Below, piece by piece: positions 1 through 7,980 of a stretch of 12,450 nucleotides of DNA. The notes beneath the pieces are model-generated. The model made no database searches and was not told the origin of the DNA. It worked only from the letters and a program-made list of their open reading frames with translations. Position numbers and translations under genes: made by a program. How positions within the stretch are numbered: position 1 is the stretch's first letter; each line of letters begins with the position of its first letter. This DNA is from Dehalococcoidia bacterium UBA7891 (lineage in GTDB: Bacteria > Chloroflexota > Dehalococcoidia > Lucifugimonadales > UBA826): positions 1-12,450 of the forward strand of contig DLRJ01000128.1 of NCBI GenBank assembly GCA_002500485.1. The letters are read 5' to 3'.

Positions 1-77
1 CTGAGGCAGCCGCTTTTGCAAAGAGTGTGGATTTTGGAAGGTCTGAAGTGTCATTCGATTCTTCTTTCAAGGAATAG
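1..77 (+). CDS. 3' end of an unrecognised upstream gene (partial)
   Basis: The frame ending in TAG at 75-77 is open back to the window edge and reads as a plausible C-terminus, with residues EAAAFAKSVDF followed by GRSEVSFDSSFKE. Only about 24 codons are visible, too few to name a family. Its stop lies 21 bases before the ATG of the next gene on the same strand, so the two are probably co-transcribed. The GC content resembles the beginning of that next gene. A second plus-strand frame is also open across this short stretch, so the assignment rests on protein-like composition and the operon-like spacing. Confidence 0.45.
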   Translation, partial: EAAAFAKSVDFGRSEVSFDSSFKE

Positions 78-98
78 TCGGAATCTTTACAGCCTTTG

Positions 99-2993
99 AT
101 GTCTTATAAGGCCATAGGTGTTCACTATCTGATTCTTCTTTTTTGGGGGTTTGCAGCAAGCTGTTATCAGACACCGACACCTGAGGTTTCTGCCCAGCCA
201 CCGGTGGTGGCCAGCGCCGATCAGAGTCATGGCCTTGGAAGAATCCCGGAAGTTCTTATCGATGGTTCAGAGTTAACCCTTATCGCGAGGGAGCCGGACA
301 TTGTAACCCCCACGGGAATTGCAGTAGACGAAATGGATCGGATTTGGGTAATCGAAAATCACACCCATCTAAGACAAGATAATTACCTTGGCCCGACTGT
401 AGATCGTCTACTTGTTCTGGATGGCTATATTAACGACAGTGGGCAAAAACGGATTGTTGAATTTGCGACTGACTTTACCGATGGCATGTCACTGGCCCTT
501 AGGGAGCCCGGACGGGCATTGATTGCGACTCGGGCGTCCATCATCGAATTTGCTGATTTGGATGGTGATCTGCTCGCGGACAGCCAAGATACGCTTATCT
601 CTCTGGAAACAGAAGAACAGTTTCCTCATAATGGTATGTCAGGCCTAGTTATTGGACCGGACAGGAAAATATATTTTCAATGTGGTGAAAACTTTGGTTC
701 TGAATACACTATTTCAGGAAGTGATGGAATCTCTATACTAGGTAAAGAGCGTGAAGGAGGCAGCCTTTACCGTTGTGATTTAGATGGTTCGAATCTTGAA
801 AGAATTGGAACAGCTATCTGGAACTGTTTTTCAATGACATTTGATGATTTTGGTAATCTTTTTGCTGTCGAAAATGATCCAGATGGTATGCCTCCTTGCC
901 GTCTCCTGCATATTGTTAATGGCGGAAACTATGGTTTTCAATTTCAGCATGGACGAGATGGATTAAGTCCTCTTACATCATGGTTTGGTCAAATTCCTGG
1001 TACACTCCCAATGGTAGCAGGTACAGGAGAGGCACCCAGTGGACTTCTTCATTATGGTTTAGGTCATTTTGGAAATTCATTAAAAGGTACGTTATTGGCC
1101 ACAGCTTGGGGAGATAGTGTGGTGCAAAGTTTTCAATTGAATTCACGGGGAAGTTCCTTTATTTCTGAAGCCAAAACTTTTATAAAGGGCCCCAGGAATT
1201 TCTTCCCTGTGGGCCTTGCTATTGATTCTAAAGGCGGTATCCTTTTGACGGACTGGGCCAGCATATCTTACGCTGTCCATGGAAAAGGTAGAATATGGAG
1301 AATTACAGGGCCTGGATTTGACAATAAACAGAATATAAAACCGCTCAATTCAGGCGACCGTCGTATTAGAGCTCAGGCGGCTGAAAAAATGATTAAAAAC
1401 TCTAGCTCTAAACCACTATCACAGTTCTCATCTAAAGACATTACTGATGAAGGAAAAATGAGCCTTCTAATGGCTGCTCTCAATTATGACCACGTTGAAC
1501 TTGATGGCTTGCTGGATCTTGCTCTTAAGGAAAAAAATGAGCTTGTTCGCTCAGCAGCAGTACGCATACTAGTTGACAATTCTCTGGAAAATAAAGAGGA
1601 GTTTTATGTCAATATTATTGAGAGTGATGAGTCCCCTTATGTTATTAGAGAAGCTATCTATGGGTTGTTTTCAGAGTCCTCATTCAATAAGGTAGTAAAA
1701 TTTTTTGAGCAAGATGATCCCTTTATTAATACCGCTATCATCAAAACTTTTGGTAAGCCCAATAATTATAGCTTTCTGATTGAGAATTCGAAAAGCAACA
1801 ATCCTGATATACGTTTAGCATCACTGTTGTGCCTGCGTCAGTCTGGTGTTAAGGATGCAACAATTATCCTCAAAGAATTTTTGGAGGATCCTGTTCAAGA
1901 AAATCGTATTACCGCTCTAAAATGGATTTCTGAAGAGCACTTAGTTGAATTAAAAAATAACGTTGAGTCATCATTTGCTAATCTTTCTGATGTTTCACAA
2001 GAACTATTTGATACTTACATGGCTGCTTTTCAGTATATGGACGGAGCTTTTAATATGGAAAGCCATTTTATGGAAGGAGACGATCACATAACACGAACTT
2101 TCTATAAAAGACAGCCACAATTACTAAGAGCTTCTTTCAATAAGAACCTTAGCTTTGAAATTAGAGCTCGTGTTTTGTCTTCAGTAAATCCTAATTATCC
2201 TGATCTTAAAACTGGCATGCTGAAGGATTTAATAGATGCCTCAGAGCCAGTTCTCCAAATTGAAGCAATTAGGTCTCTCGGTGCTCGAATCAATGATAGT
2301 GCAGCTATAGAAATTTTATCAGATATCTCAAAAGAGTCTTCTTTTGCTGAGAATGTTAGGCTAGAGGCTATTGTTGGTTTAGGTAATAGTCTAAATATTA
2401 ACCAGTCAGCTCAAATTTCCCTTTCAGAGATTATAGATGATCAGGGTCAACCATCAATTATAAAGAATGAAGCACAGCATAGCTTGGAGTTGGCGGGTAT
2501 ATCCGAGACAAGTTTAGAAAATAATAAACTTCGTACCAATTCTGAGTTGAGAAATTTGGGTTTAGATAAGGGAGATGGATCCTCAGGTGCGAGAGTTTTC
2601 TTCAGTAATCGTTATCAATGTGCTAGTTGCCACCGAATTAATGGTAGAGGTGGGATATATGGTACGGATCTTTCACGGGTAGGAAGCAATCAGGGGAAAG
2701 AAAGAATAATTGAAAGTATTTTAAACCCTGATGCAATTGTTGCTCCGTATTATGTAGGGTATGAGGTTACTACAGAAGATGGAGATTTATTTGTAGGCAG
2801 GTGGGATAAGCTTATAGATTCAAAGCGCCACCTGCAGATGATTCTCGCAAACGGCGAGCGAGTGGCCATAGCTTATGACGAGATCGCTGATCAGACTATG
2901 CTCCAATATTCGTTGATGCCAGCTAATCTTCATGAGACCATGGCATCTGCCGAATTCCGGGATCTAGTTCAGTTTCTGTCAGAGCGGAAGTAA
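99..2993 (+). CDS. PVC-type membrane-bound dehydrogenase-like lipoprotein with HEAT repeats and C-terminal heme domain
   Basis: This 964-residue protein has the order typical of the Pirellula/Verrucomicrobium dehydrogenase family. A signal sequence ends in A-A-S-C22, a weak lipobox. A PQQ-sugar-dehydrogenase-like beta-propeller spans about residues 45-410, with an acidic DLDGD loop at 153-157. An alpha-helical HEAT-like region spans about 420-815. The C-terminal heme-binding domain has C841-x-x-C844-H845 and a probable axial Met940 in an S-L-M-P motif. The family is thought to oxidise sugars or alcohols in the periplasm and pass electrons to cytochromes; the substrate here cannot be read. The ATG at 99 was chosen; a TTG at 96 is directly adjacent in frame and a stop at 75-77 excludes anything further upstream. 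No Shine-Dalgarno sequence is obvious, so translation may be coupled to the preceding gene. GC content is high in roughly the first 600 bases and the last 170, and low in between. Confidence 0.88.
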   Translation: MSYKAIGVHYLILLFWGFAASCYQTPTPEVSAQPPVVASADQSHGLGRIPEVLIDGSELTLIAREPDIVTPTGIAVDEMDRIWVIENHTHLRQDNYLGPTVDRLLVLDGYINDSGQKRIVEFATDFTDGMSLALREPGRALIATRASIIEFADLDGDLLADSQDTLISLETEEQFPHNGMSGLVIGPDRKIYFQCGENFGSEYTISGSDGISILGKEREGGSLYRCDLDGSNLERIGTAIWNCFSMTFDDFGNLFAVENDPDGMPPCRLLHIVNGGNYGFQFQHGRDGLSPLTSWFGQIPGTLPMVAGTGEAPSGLLHYGLGHFGNSLKGTLLATAWGDSVVQSFQLNSRGSSFISEAKTFIKGPRNFFPVGLAIDSKGGILLTDWASISYAVHGKGRIWRITGPGFDNKQNIKPLNSGDRRIRAQAAEKMIKNSSSKPLSQFSSKDITDEGKMSLLMAALNYDHVELDGLLDLALKEKNELVRSAAVRILVDNSLENKEEFYVNIIESDESPYVIREAIYGLFSESSFNKVVKFFEQDDPFINTAIIKTFGKPNNYSFLIENSKSNNPDIRLASLLCLRQSGVKDATIILKEFLEDPVQENRITALKWISEEHLVELKNNVESSFANLSDVSQELFDTYMAAFQYMDGAFNMESHFMEGDDHITRTFYKRQPQLLRASFNKNLSFEIRARVLSSVNPNYPDLKTGMLKDLIDASEPVLQIEAIRSLGARINDSAAIEILSDISKESSFAENVRLEAIVGLGNSLNINQSAQISLSEIIDDQGQPSIIKNEAQHSLELAGISETSLENNKLRTNSELRNLGLDKGDGSSGARVFFSNRYQCASCHRINGRGGIYGTDLSRVGSNQGKERIIESILNPDAIVAPYYVGYEVTTEDGDLFVGRWDKLIDSKRHLQMILANGERVAIAYDEIADQTMLQYSLMPANLHETMASAEFRDLVQFLSERK

Positions 2994-3003
2994 GCAGAAA
3001 AGT

Positions 3004-4608
3004 TTACCAGTGATTGGTGGGCGATACGTCCCACGCTCTTAACAGGCTTACCCTTGAGTCTCCCCCTTTAGAAAAAAGCTCCACCCCACGGCTGTCCGGT
3101 CTCGTTGGGTATACACGTTGTGTAACGCACTGGCGACCGTTTGCAAATACTTCAATAATGGATCTGTCTATGAAGATCTGAATCTTAAGCTCTTCGTCTC
3201 TCCCCAATTTAAAGGGAGCAATCTGATTGGTGGCTATGGGGTTTGCCTCTTCTGTCATGAAATTCATAGTTCTTTTGTAATGCTTAATTGAAGTGTCTTG
3301 GGAAGACTTAGCGAAATCGATAGTGATATTTTCTTCCGTCCGGTTGAACTCGATTGTCGTCTCTTCTTCCCCACCTGGCGATGCCATTACTTTGAGCCCG
3401 AAAGTGGTTGCTCCGCTCATGTCCACAGTCGCGGCTATCTCCAGTTCGGTCCCTTCAATATCATTAAGTCGAAATCCCTCACCGTCGTTGACTTCGATGT
3501 TTCTTGCAACTCTTGGGTTTGTCCTCAATTCTTTCAATTCCTCCACCGGTTGAATCAGAAGCGTCCCGTCAGAAGCGAGGGAAAGTACACGTGGTAAAGT
3601 CATGGTGCCGGTCCACCCGTAAGGAGGCGGTTCTTGATCTCGAGGGTACCGGATGTGAAGCCTTTCCCGCCGATCAAGAACCCATGCCCACATGATCCTT
3701 CGCTTCTTGTCATCGAGGAGTGTTTCAGGTGCAAAAGTGGTCCCGCCAAGCCAGTTCATCCTCTGATGAGATTCTGGATGAAACTGGCTCCCGTCCCACT
3801 GACCGAGGTAAATCCTTGTTCCATGGGAGTGGCTGATACTCAGCAGAGCATGTTTATTACCAAGAGTGAAAAAATCCGGACATGAGAGGTCTTCAATGGC
3901 TTCGTCCACATCAGGCATGTTGGATGCGAGCAAGGGACCAACATAATGCCATCTATCCAGATCGGATGCTTTGAAAAGCGATGGTTTCTTCCCCCCGAAA
4001 ATCGCGTAATATTCGTTATTTTCAACCCATCCGTGAGGATCCCAGGAACTGTAGAGTTTTTCTTCCGGACTGCCTTCTTCAGGGATGGGTATGATGGGGT
4101 TCGAGGTAAGTTTCGTCCAGGTATTGAGGTCCTGATCGCTGCTCAGGGCAATGCAGTTGCCGGCACGGACCCCGTGATAGAGGATGGCTACATCGCCATC
4201 CAGAGTAACGAACGCATTGCCACTGAATATTCCTCTGTCAGGATCATTTTCTTCCGGAAAAAGCGCCGCGGGATGAAACCGCCAATGGAGCAAATCCCTG
4301 CTTGAGGCGTGCCCCCACCCGTCACCCCTGTGATCTTGAAAAATGTAGAAAAGGTGGTAGCGACCGTTCCAGAAAATGGCGCCGTTCGGATCAAACGGCA
4401 TTCCCCTGCCTTCGGGATTTACAAAATGGTAGGTGGGACGGTGAGGATCGCTGAGCTGAAGCTCACGCAGTTGACGCTGGGCGCCGATCATATCAGTTGT
4501 ACTCATCGAAACATCTTTCTTCTTGTCTCTATCTTCTGAGCATCCGTACATAATTAGCTGACTCACGGCCACCACAATCACAAAAGTCATTCGAATAATA
4601 ATCTTCAT
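3004..4608 (-). CDS. GH32-type glycoside hydrolase lipoprotein with atypical catalytic motif
   Basis: This 534-residue protein resembles levanases, fructanases and invertases of GH32: a five-bladed propeller (about 55-365) and a C-terminal beta-sandwich (about 375-534, with the conserved I-D-R-S-I-I-E-V-F signature). Visible motifs are M-P-F-D73-P-N-G for the nucleophile block, F-S-G-N at 128-131, and W189-D190-P for the usual R-D-P stabiliser block. The acid/base block reads L-S242-C-P-D where E-C-P-D is usual; the nearest acidic residues are E239 and D240. Canonical fructan hydrolysis is therefore uncertain. The signal peptide ends at G22-C23, suggesting a lipoprotein although the lipobox (M-Y-G-C) is weak. 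The ATG at 4608 is preferred because AAAGGAGA precedes it by about five bases; an upstream in-frame TTG at 4650 has no comparable site. GC content is about 50-57% in sampled lines, above its minus-strand neighbours. It follows the 1081-residue gene by 64 bases. Confidence 0.88.
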   Translation of the reverse strand: MKIIIRMTFVIVVAVSQLIMYGCSEDRDKKKDVSMSTTDMIGAQRQLRELQLSDPHRPTYHFVNPEGRGMPFDPNGAIFWNGRYHLFYIFQDHRGDGWGHASSRDLLHWRFHPAALFPEENDPDRGIFSGNAFVTLDGDVAILYHGVRAGNCIALSSDQDLNTWTKLTSNPIIPIPEEGSPEEKLYSSWDPHGWVENNEYYAIFGGKKPSLFKASDLDRWHYVGPLLASNMPDVDEAIEDLSCPDFFTLGNKHALLSISHSHGTRIYLGQWDGSQFHPESHQRMNWLGGTTFAPETLLDDKKRRIMWAWVLDRRERLHIRYPRDQEPPPYGWTGTMTLPRVLSLASDGTLLIQPVEELKELRTNPRVARNIEVNDGEGFRLNDIEGTELEIAATVDMSGATTFGLKVMASPGGEEETTIEFNRTEENITIDFAKSSQDTSIKHYKRTMNFMTEEANPIATNQIAPFKLGRDEELKIQIFIDRSIIEVFANGRQCVTQRVYPTRPDSRGVELFSKGGDSRVSLLRAWDVSPTNHW

Positions 4609-4612
4609 TGAT

Positions 4613-4620
4613 TCTCCTTT
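4613..4620 (-). promoter_or_regulatory. Shine-Dalgarno site of the GH32-type gene
   Basis: On the minus strand this reads AAAGGAGA, with its GGAG core ending five bases before the ATG at 4608. It decides the start of the GH32-like gene in favour of this ATG over the in-frame TTG at 4650, and it leaves a normal signal peptide at the N-terminus. Confidence 0.75.
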
Positions 4621-4672
4621 TATGATATCTATCTTCACCGCATTAGACAACGGGCTTAATCTTACCTAATGG

Positions 4673-7600
4673 TCATTGATTGACAGGATGCTCTTTCAAC
4701 AATTCTGCTGGTGAATAGTATACTTTCCTATTCTTAGAGGCTTGCCGTACTTTTTCAACTTTCTTTTTTGTAATAACTGAAGCCTGATTCCCGAAAGAGT
4801 TTCGGATGTACGTGAGAACAGATGCGATTTCCTCATTGGTCAGTAACTGGCCGAAGGGTGCCATAACACCCTGATACTTCTTTCCACTCACTTCCATAGG
4901 CCCATAGATGCCCTTCAATAAAATCTTGATCAAACGTTCCTCATTCCCAACCACCCAATCGGTGTCTACCAAGGGTGGATATCCCGATGCTGAAAGCCCT
5001 TTGCCATTGGTCTGATGACAGGTTATGCAGTAACCGTTTTTGTTATAGAGTTCCCATCCTTTCCTGTAGAGGGCCAAATCATCATCTTTTAGATCGGAGA
5101 CAATCTCTTCTTTAAGATTCTCCTCATAAACTGCACGTCCGTTAAGATGGGCAACAGCAGTCTTGTGGGCATATGCTATCCAATCGTCAAGCGGTTTTTT
5201 CTCGGCCTCCAACAAGACGGGAATTCCCTCTTCAATAGTCAACCATGAAGCTGCTGTAATGGCTTCAAGCCTTACTCTTCCATTATCGTCCTGGGCTGCG
5301 GCCCTGAGCAAGACATCCTGATTATCAATTTGATGACCGCTGTATCGAATTACCCTCACAGCAGCAGCCCTGATTCGATAATCTTGGGAGATTAGTAACT
5401 GCTCAAGCAACGTTTGATCAACCTCATTCATTCCCCAAGTTACCCAAAGGGCTTCCAGAAGGTAGTGACCGTACTCTGGGCTACTCCTGTCTAACTCTCT
5501 AATCCACCTCTTCAAATGAGAAAGAACCTCAGTTCTACTGCGCCCCCTGAGTTCTCTGCGTGTCCTGTAACGAGTCCGGTATTCAGGGAGTTTCAGGTTC
5601 TCCAGAAGTTCATTAATGGTGGCATCCGCGACTTTTGCTTCTTTTACCAATGGCCGAGCTGGATAGGTAACCCTATAAATTCTGCCGTGTGAATGGTCCC
5701 TCAGCGGATCACGGGCATTATGTTGCATATGTCCGATAAGCAGATTATGCCAATCAACAATGTAGAGAGAGCCGTCAGGTGCAAATTCCATATCGACAGG
5801 GCGAAAACTTCCGTCGCTCGATTTTATTAGATCCTGGCGAAACTCGAACCTGTAACCTGTACCGTCATCCAGGACCGCGTGCTGTTTCGTCCCATGAAAG
5901 CCAATGGTATTATTAACAAGTAGATCACCCTGAACTTCATCAGGAAAGTGCCGGCTTGACACGAACTCTAAACCAGAAGTGGGGCGAACCATATGTTCTT
6001 TCTGAACCAGATTTTTCGTCTTTTCCGTACCCACAGCATAAAGGGGCTTGATGGAGCCGGGCATCATCCAGCGAATGGAAGGGTCGGATGTGTCACAAAA
6101 GAAATTCTGGCCCCACTTGTCAAAGGCGATCCCCCAAGGGTTGGGCAAGTATTCGTGCTGAACGGTGCGCTCTAAATGCCGGCGCTGAGGATTATACCTG
6201 AAAAATCCACCGTTGGTACCTCGCACCGGTCCGTAGGCAGTTTCAATATTACTGTGAAGAAAAACACCCTGACCCATATAGATAGCACCGGATGGATCCG
6301 AGCAGAAAGCACTAATGGTATGGTGTGTATCGTGGTCATCAAACCCACTCAAAACTATCTGCTTTTTGTCAGCACGGCTGTCGCCATCCGAGTCCGAAAA
6401 AAGGATGAGGTTGGTACCCTGGGATACATAAACACCTTCAGGTGAAAGCTCAAATCCTACGGGCAGATGTAAACCATCTGCAAAAGTTGTCTGTTGATCG
6501 GCAACACCATCTGCATCAGTATCTTCCAATATGATGAGTTTATCATTGGGTCTTTCATCCCCTGGCCTGTAATGGGGATAATCTGGCATTGTGGCAACCC
6601 AGAGACGCCCTTCATTATCAAATGACAACTGAACAGGATTTGCCAAGTCCTCAAACTCCTGTTCCGATGCAAATAGTTCAATCTTATAGCCAGGAGCTGT
6701 TGTGATTGTTCGAACAGCATCATCCCCATACAGGTAGGAAGACCTTTCCTTTCTGGGCGTTGATCCTTTACTTTTCGAGTCAACAATGATAATGCCCGGG
6801 GCATCAATATCACCTCGCTTATAGTTAGTCTCCACCGGGGGAAGAGAAGATGTATTATTATCCTTTTTGGCCAAATCCATTTTCTTTCCCCTTAAAGCCA
6901 TCCAAATAGCTTCATCCCTGATAGATGTCATTTCTCTGATCTTAGCCAGCTCAGCCGGGTAGTTATTTGGCCCATAAGGTTCGTAACGGCGCCCGAAAAC
7001 ATGTACCCCATTGGGTATCTTGAAATCATTGTGCCACATCCAGTTTTTATCCAAAACGGCTGCTCGGACAAGATTTTCATTTTTCGCCGATTTTCTTTTA
7101 CGCTTTGTAAAAAGTTGATCAGAAATTAGTTCCGACAGCAGTCGATATCCCTTCTCATTGAGTTGGAAGCCATCAATTGTGATTTCCTCTGTGGATTTGA
7201 ACCACCGTTTTGAAGGGTTATATGTATCAATAAAATTCACATTATGCTTACTTGCAACTCTTTCCATGGCATCAGTATATAATGAAAGGTATTTATTGAT
7301 TTCTACCCCATCCGGCAGGTCAAACTTATCCGACAAGTCCTGAAATGCGGTTGGAGAAACTAGAGCAAGCTGAGCGGGGGATTTGCCATTGTAGCTCTGA
7401 CTCAAAGTATGAATTACAAATGCATCAAGTTCAGCCTCATACCTTTTTAGCCCCTTATCTTCGCTAAATGACTCGTTGTATCCGAAAAAGGCAATAATAA
7501 TATCCGCTTTCAAGCGAAATAGCCATTGGTCAGGGGTTTCAAAATGACCTTGGCTATCAGAGTTTCTTATAAATTCATTATTGAATTGCTCCGCTCCGGG

Positions 7601-7918
7601 AAAAGCCCAGGGAGATATTCGGCCGGAATGAGGACGGAAACCAGGCGTATTACCACCATCACACATATTCCTGATGAATAGTTTACTCTTTGGATAACGC
7701 AGATGCACTTCAGTTTCAAAGTGTCCAAAATTCATCATCCTTGAACAAAGATTATTCCCAATTAATACTATTCTGGATTTGTCAGATATCAGAATTGCTT
7801 TATTCTTTTTATTAGCACCAGAAAGTAAAACTGGAAAAACAAAGAATGTGAACAAAGACAAGGAAAATATTAAACGAATCATCATCTTATATGTAAAAAT
7901 CTGGGTCGATATTTTCAT
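4673..7918 (-). CDS. SGNH-like / PVC-type dehydrogenase / HEAT / cytochrome c fusion protein
   Basis: This 1081-residue exported protein has four parts. A signal peptide (about 1-35, no lipobox cysteine) is followed by an SGNH/GDSL-hydrolase-like domain (about 40-270). Next comes a PQQ-sugar-dehydrogenase-like propeller (about 400-760) with acidic loops such as D466-T-D-A-D-G. After it lie HEAT-like repeats (about 785-930) and a class I cytochrome c domain with C964-x-x-C967-H968 and probable axial Met1019. The SGNH part keeps G146-Y-N148 and D249 but has G54-N-N56 where G-D-S is usual, and Q252 where the catalytic His is expected. The oxidoreductase part probably oxidises a sugar or alcohol in the periplasm; the substrate is unknown. 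A stop at 7931-7933 bars an upstream start. An ATG pair at about 7880-7885 is an alternative, but neither start has a clear Shine-Dalgarno site. The first ATG lies in the loop of an inverted repeat. The gene sits 62 bases after the PorV-like gene and 64 before the GH32-like one. Confidence 0.88.
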   Translation of the reverse strand: MKISTQIFTYKMMIRLIFSLSLFTFFVFPVLLSGANKKNKAILISDKSRIVLIGNNLCSRMMNFGHFETEVHLRYPKSKLFIRNMCDGGNTPGFRPHSGRISPWAFPGAEQFNNEFIRNSDSQGHFETPDQWLFRLKADIIIAFFGYNESFSEDKGLKRYEAELDAFVIHTLSQSYNGKSPAQLALVSPTAFQDLSDKFDLPDGVEINKYLSLYTDAMERVASKHNVNFIDTYNPSKRWFKSTEEITIDGFQLNEKGYRLLSELISDQLFTKRKRKSAKNENLVRAAVLDKNWMWHNDFKIPNGVHVFGRRYEPYGPNNYPAELAKIREMTSIRDEAIWMALRGKKMDLAKKDNNTSSLPPVETNYKRGDIDAPGIIIVDSKSKGSTPRKERSSYLYGDDAVRTITTAPGYKIELFASEQEFEDLANPVQLSFDNEGRLWVATMPDYPHYRPGDERPNDKLIILEDTDADGVADQQTTFADGLHLPVGFELSPEGVYVSQGTNLILFSDSDGDSRADKKQIVLSGFDDHDTHHTISAFCSDPSGAIYMGQGVFLHSNIETAYGPVRGTNGGFFRYNPQRRHLERTVQHEYLPNPWGIAFDKWGQNFFCDTSDPSIRWMMPGSIKPLYAVGTEKTKNLVQKEHMVRPTSGLEFVSSRHFPDEVQGDLLVNNTIGFHGTKQHAVLDDGTGYRFEFRQDLIKSSDGSFRPVDMEFAPDGSLYIVDWHNLLIGHMQHNARDPLRDHSHGRIYRVTYPARPLVKEAKVADATINELLENLKLPEYRTRYRTRRELRGRSRTEVLSHLKRWIRELDRSSPEYGHYLLEALWVTWGMNEVDQTLLEQLLISQDYRIRAAAVRVIRYSGHQIDNQDVLLRAAAQDDNGRVRLEAITAASWLTIEEGIPVLLEAEKKPLDDWIAYAHKTAVAHLNGRAVYEENLKEEIVSDLKDDDLALYRKGWELYNKNGYCITCHQTNGKGLSASGYPPLVDTDWVVGNEERLIKILLKGIYGPMEVSGKKYQGVMAPFGQLLTNEEIASVLTYIRNSFGNQASVITKKKVEKVRQASKNRKVYYSPAELLKEHPVNQ

Positions 7919-7932
7919 ACCAACCCAGATTT
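7897..7932 (-). repeat. Perfect 10-bp inverted repeat enclosing the start codon of the SGNH/dehydrogenase gene
   Basis: The arms are AAATCTGGGT at 7897-7906 and ACCCAGATTT at 7923-7932, with a 16-base spacer. In the minus-strand transcript this folds into a 10-bp stem whose loop contains the ATG at 7918-7916. The 5' arm covers the place where a Shine-Dalgarno site would lie. The 3' arm runs into five U residues, so it also resembles a weak intrinsic terminator or attenuator for the upstream PorV-like gene. The repeat is directly visible; any function is inferred. Confidence 0.5.
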
Positions 7933-7980
7933 AATTCATGTATAATAATTTATTTGAGAGGGATTTTCTCTTTACATAAA

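Noticed and set aside
3883..3894. Sequencing error or frameshift as the reason for the missing Glu in the GH32-like protein
   Set aside because: The reading frame is intact on both sides, Ser (TCA) to Glu needs more than one change, and the neighbouring motif residues C-P-D are preserved.
3293..4539. Several plus-strand open frames opposite the GH32-like gene, the longest 119 codons
   Set aside because: The minus-strand frame shows clear GH32 motifs throughout. The opposing frames overlap one another, have low-complexity or unnatural composition and match no family I recognise, so they are shadows.
4609..4650. Longer N-terminus of the GH32-like protein starting at TTG 4650
   Set aside because: It would place 14 extra charged and polar residues before the signal peptide and lacks a good ribosome-binding site, unlike the ATG at 4608.
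6457..6813. A 118-codon minus-strand frame inside the SGNH/dehydrogenase gene
   Set aside because: It overlaps the well-supported propeller-coding frame, and its Met/Gln/Leu-rich translation looks like a frame shadow.
7957..7971. Short hairpin AGAG...CTCT in the gap after the PorV-like gene as an intrinsic terminator
   Set aside because: Only four base pairs with a 7-base loop and no clean U-run follow, which is too weak to call.
7919..7980. Promoter for the SGNH/dehydrogenase gene in the 62-base gap
   Set aside because: The gap is AT-rich with TATTAT- and TATACA-like strings, but there is no convincing -35 partner and promoter consensus in this lineage is uncertain.
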